Positions 62,133 to 64,000 of a DNA stretch of 64,000 nucleotides are shown here, in pieces. Position 1 is the stretch's first letter. Each line of letters begins with the position of its first letter. The notes under the pieces were generated by a model, which had not been told where the DNA came from, did no database searches, and saw only the letters and a program-made list of their open reading frames with translations. This DNA comes from Streptomyces drozdowiczii (GTDB taxonomy: Bacteria > Actinomycetota > Actinomycetes > Streptomycetales > Streptomycetaceae), in the NCBI RefSeq assembly GCF_026167665.1, contig NZ_CP098740.1, positions 5,394,001 through 5,458,000 of the forward strand, read 5' to 3'. Made by a program: the position numbers and the translations under genes.

Positions 62133-63152
62133 CTAGTCCTGGGCGTCCAGCGGGGCGCTCCGCCACTTCCAGGACGTCACACGCTCGCGCCCGGGCAGCT
62201 CGCCGCGACCGGTGGACCAGAGCAGCACGGCCCACCGGTCCTTGTCGTCCGGCGCGTCGGGGAAGAGCCGGGCCAGCGCCCGGTCGCACAGGGCGGCGGG
62301 CGGCTCCCAGGAGACGCCCAGGGCCGAGGCGATGTCATGGGCGTGCACCAGGGTCTCCACGACGCCCATGGCCGCGAAGCCCTCCGGGTCGGAGACCCCG
62401 TAGCCGTGGTACGAGCGAAGGGCCGGCGAGGCCGTACGGACCATCGAGGCCAGCAGCGCGCCGCTCGCCTCCACGGTTCGGAGCAGGTCGGCCACGCCCG
62501 CCTCCGGATCGGCGAAGACCGCGTTCCACGGGCCGCCCTCGCGCCGGGGAGCCCAGTGGTAGGGCACCTCGGTCTCCAGCGACGGCGTGCGCGGGCCGAG
62601 CTGGACGGCGTACGCGAAGAGGTCGTCGCTCAGGTGCTCCGCGGTCTCCCAGCAGTCCCACGTCAGGGTTCCGGCCGGGACGCGCCAGTCGGCGTCCGGG
62701 GCGGCGGCGAGCGTGTCGACCGCGAGCCGGACCGCCTCGGTCACATCGTCCGCGGTGACCGGCAGCCGCGTACCGGTGAGCGCGGCCCGCTCGGCCGCAC
62801 CGCACTCCACGCAGAACTCGTTGCCCTCCGGATCGGCCAGGGTCGCCCAGCCCCGTCCGTTCGGCTTGCGGTGGTCGGCGACCAGGGTCGCGCCGAGGGC
62901 CAGCAGCCGTTCGACCTCCTCGTCCCGGGTGCGGTCCTCGGGCCTGATGTCCAGGTGCACGCGGTTCTTGGTCTGCTTCCGGTCCGGCACGGTGACGAAC
63001 AGGAGGGCGGCGCCCGGCGCTTCGACCAGGGCCTCGGGGTCGCCGGGGAAGTCCTCGTCGGAGAGCGGGGCACCGAGCACGGCCGCCCAGAAGGTGCCCA
63101 GGGTGTAGGCGTCGGCGCAGTCGATGGTGATGTGCTGTACGTGGGATGTCAT
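62133..63152 (-). CDS. VOC domain fused to a maleylpyruvate isomerase-type (DinB-like) domain
   Basis: A 339-residue two-domain protein. Residues 1-120 are a VOC module (HVQHITIDCADAYTLGTFWAAVLG to LADPEGNEFCVEC). Residues about 135-335 are a mycothiol-dependent maleylpyruvate isomerase/DinB-like helical bundle (LTWDCWETAEHLSDDLFAYAVQLG, VVETLVHAHDIASALG). In that second part, His residues in TAEHLSDDL and VHAHDIA could bind metal, so mycothiol-linked detoxification is conceivable. The end converges on the aminotransferase gene. ATG 63152. Confidence 0.82.
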   Translation of the reverse strand: MTSHVQHITIDCADAYTLGTFWAAVLGAPLSDEDFPGDPEALVEAPGAALLFVTVPDRKQTKNRVHLDIRPEDRTRDEEVERLLALGATLVADHRKPNGRGWATLADPEGNEFCVECGAAERAALTGTRLPVTADDVTEAVRLAVDTLAAAPDADWRVPAGTLTWDCWETAEHLSDDLFAYAVQLGPRTPSLETEVPYHWAPRREGGPWNAVFADPEAGVADLLRTVEASGALLASMVRTASPALRSYHGYGVSDPEGFAAMGVVETLVHAHDIASALGVSWEPPAALCDRALARLFPDAPDDKDRWAVLLWSTGRGELPGRERVTSWKWRSAPLDAQD

Positions 63153-63199
63153 GCGCCCACTGTTCCCGCCGCCCCCGCCCGGGTCCACCGAGATATGCC

Positions 63200-63236
63200 G
63201 GAGGGGGTGGCCGGGTCTCCCCGTACCACCCCCTCC
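63200..63236 (-). terminator. Terminator after ectD
   Basis: GGAGGGGGTGG and CCACCCCCTCC form a perfect 11-bp stem with a 15-base loop, 8 bases downstream of the ectD stop on the minus strand. Confidence 0.8.
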
Positions 63237-63243
63237 AGAGGCC

Positions 63244-64000
63244 CTACTTCACCGGGGTGAAGTCGCGCGCCCCGATGAACTCCGGGCGGCGGACCGGCGC
63301 CGCGAACGGCTCCTGCGCGGCGTTCTCCACGCTGTTGAACACGATGAACACATTGCTGCGCGGGTACGGCGTGATGTTGTCGCCCGAACCGTGCATCGCG
63401 TTGCAGTCGAACCAGGTCGCCGAACCGGGCTTGCCCGTGAAGAGCCTGATGCCGTGGCGGTCGGCCATCTTCGTCAGCGCCTCGTCGGACGGCGTGCCCG
63501 CGTCCTGCATCTGGAGCGACTTCTTGTAGTTGTCCTTCGGCGTCTCACCCGCGCAGCCGAGGAACGACTTGTGCGAGCCGGGCATGATCATCAGCCCGCC
63601 GTTGGTGTCGTGGTTCTCGGTCAGCGCGATCGACACGGACACCGTCCGCATGTTCGGCAGACCGTCCTCCGCGTGCCAGGTCTCGAAGTCCGAGTGCCAG
63701 TAGAACCCCGAGGCCCCGAACCCGGGCTTGACGTTGATCCGCGACTGGTGGACGTAGACGTCCGAACCGAGGATCTGGCGGGCCCGGCCCACCACCCGCT
63801 CGTCGGCGACCAGCCGGGCGAAGACCTCGCTGATCCGGTGGACCTCGAAGACCGACCGGACGGACTGCGACTTGGGCTCGATGATGGAGCGCTCGTCGGC
63901 GCGGACGGCCGGGTCGGTGATCAGCCGCTCCAGCTCGGCGTGGTAGCCGGCCACCTCGTCGGGGGTGATCAGCTGCTCGACGGTCAGGAAGCCGTCGTGC
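63244..64000 (-). CDS. ectD: Ectoine hydroxylase, 3' part (5' end outside window)
   Basis: EctD is an Fe(II)/2-oxoglutarate dioxygenase that converts the osmoprotectant ectoine to 5-hydroxyectoine. The window contains 251 codons of the C-terminal part, and the frame is open to the window edge; the family is about 295-300 residues. The iron-binding H-x-D is visible in FYWHSDFETWHAEDG, the distal His region in CNAMHGSGDNITPYPRSNVFIVFNS, and the substrate/cosubstrate segment in VHQSRINVKPGF. The rest of the ect operon should lie just outside. Confidence 0.94.
   Translation of the reverse strand, partial: HDGFLTVEQLITPDEVAGYHAELERLITDPAVRADERSIIEPKSQSVRSVFEVHRISEVFARLVADERVVGRARQILGSDVYVHQSRINVKPGFGASGFYWHSDFETWHAEDGLPNMRTVSVSIALTENHDTNGGLMIMPGSHKSFLGCAGETPKDNYKKSLQMQDAGTPSDEALTKMADRHGIRLFTGKPGSATWFDCNAMHGSGDNITPYPRSNVFIVFNSVENAAQEPFAAPVRRPEFIGARDFTPVK

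Overview
The window is a 64 kb piece of a Streptomyces chromosome. The evidence is very high G+C with strong third-position G/C bias, frequent GTG starts, 4-bp ATGA/GTGA gene overlaps, long G+C-rich hairpins without U-tracts as terminators, and a gene order (pgk-tpiA-secG, pgi, pgl-opcA-zwf-tal-tkt, ctaB/ctaA, suf operon, dapD, ending at ectD) that I recall from S. coelicolor and relatives. I see no rRNA, tRNA, CRISPR array, prophage or complete insertion sequence.

Layout. 1-4.1 kb: lower glycolysis (3' part of pgk, then tpiA), secG, an RbpA-family RNA polymerase-binding protein and pgi. 4.2-11.2 kb: a VOC protein, then the minus-strand pentose phosphate operon tkt-tal-zwf-opcA-pgl. 11.7-15.9 kb: heme O synthase, a small conserved protein, heme A synthase and an ABC-2 exporter pair. 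16.0-22.6 kb: the Fe-S assembly operon sufR-sufB-sufD-Rieske ferredoxin-sufC-sufS-sufU-DUF59, with a SufR-type operator on its promoter. 22.7-35.2 kb: mixed genes including an SMR efflux/TetR pair, an HxlR-peroxiredoxin fusion divergent from an MFS transporter, dapD and a dapA-type gene separated by a foldback element, PhoX, a free-standing UvrD-type Tudor domain and a double TerD protein.

35.2-58.7 kb is a large pectin/plant-polysaccharide utilisation region. Secreted pectate lyase and pectinesterase attack pectin. A lipoprotein binding protein and two permeases (no ATPase) import sugars. An intracellular GH43 enzyme trims oligosaccharides. Two oxidative routes are encoded: uronate dehydrogenase plus 5-dehydro-4-deoxyglucarate dehydratase, and a Gfo/Idh/MocA dehydrogenase plus IlvD/Edd dehydratase plus a second DapA-family enzyme. 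By family knowledge both should end at 2-oxoglutarate semialdehyde, the likely substrate of the aldehyde dehydrogenase at 56.6 kb. GntR and IclR regulators and several palindromic operators are embedded. 52.6-55.5 kb holds an ECF sigma factor with its partner and a penicillin-binding protein inside this region. 58.8-64 kb has a peptidase S51-like protein, an acetyltransferase, a DsbA/FrnE protein, a class V aminotransferase, a VOC fusion and the 3' part of ectD.

Data quality: tkt carries three, and sufD one, single-base losses in runs of four or five G/C. These look like homopolymer errors in the assembly rather than true pseudogenes.
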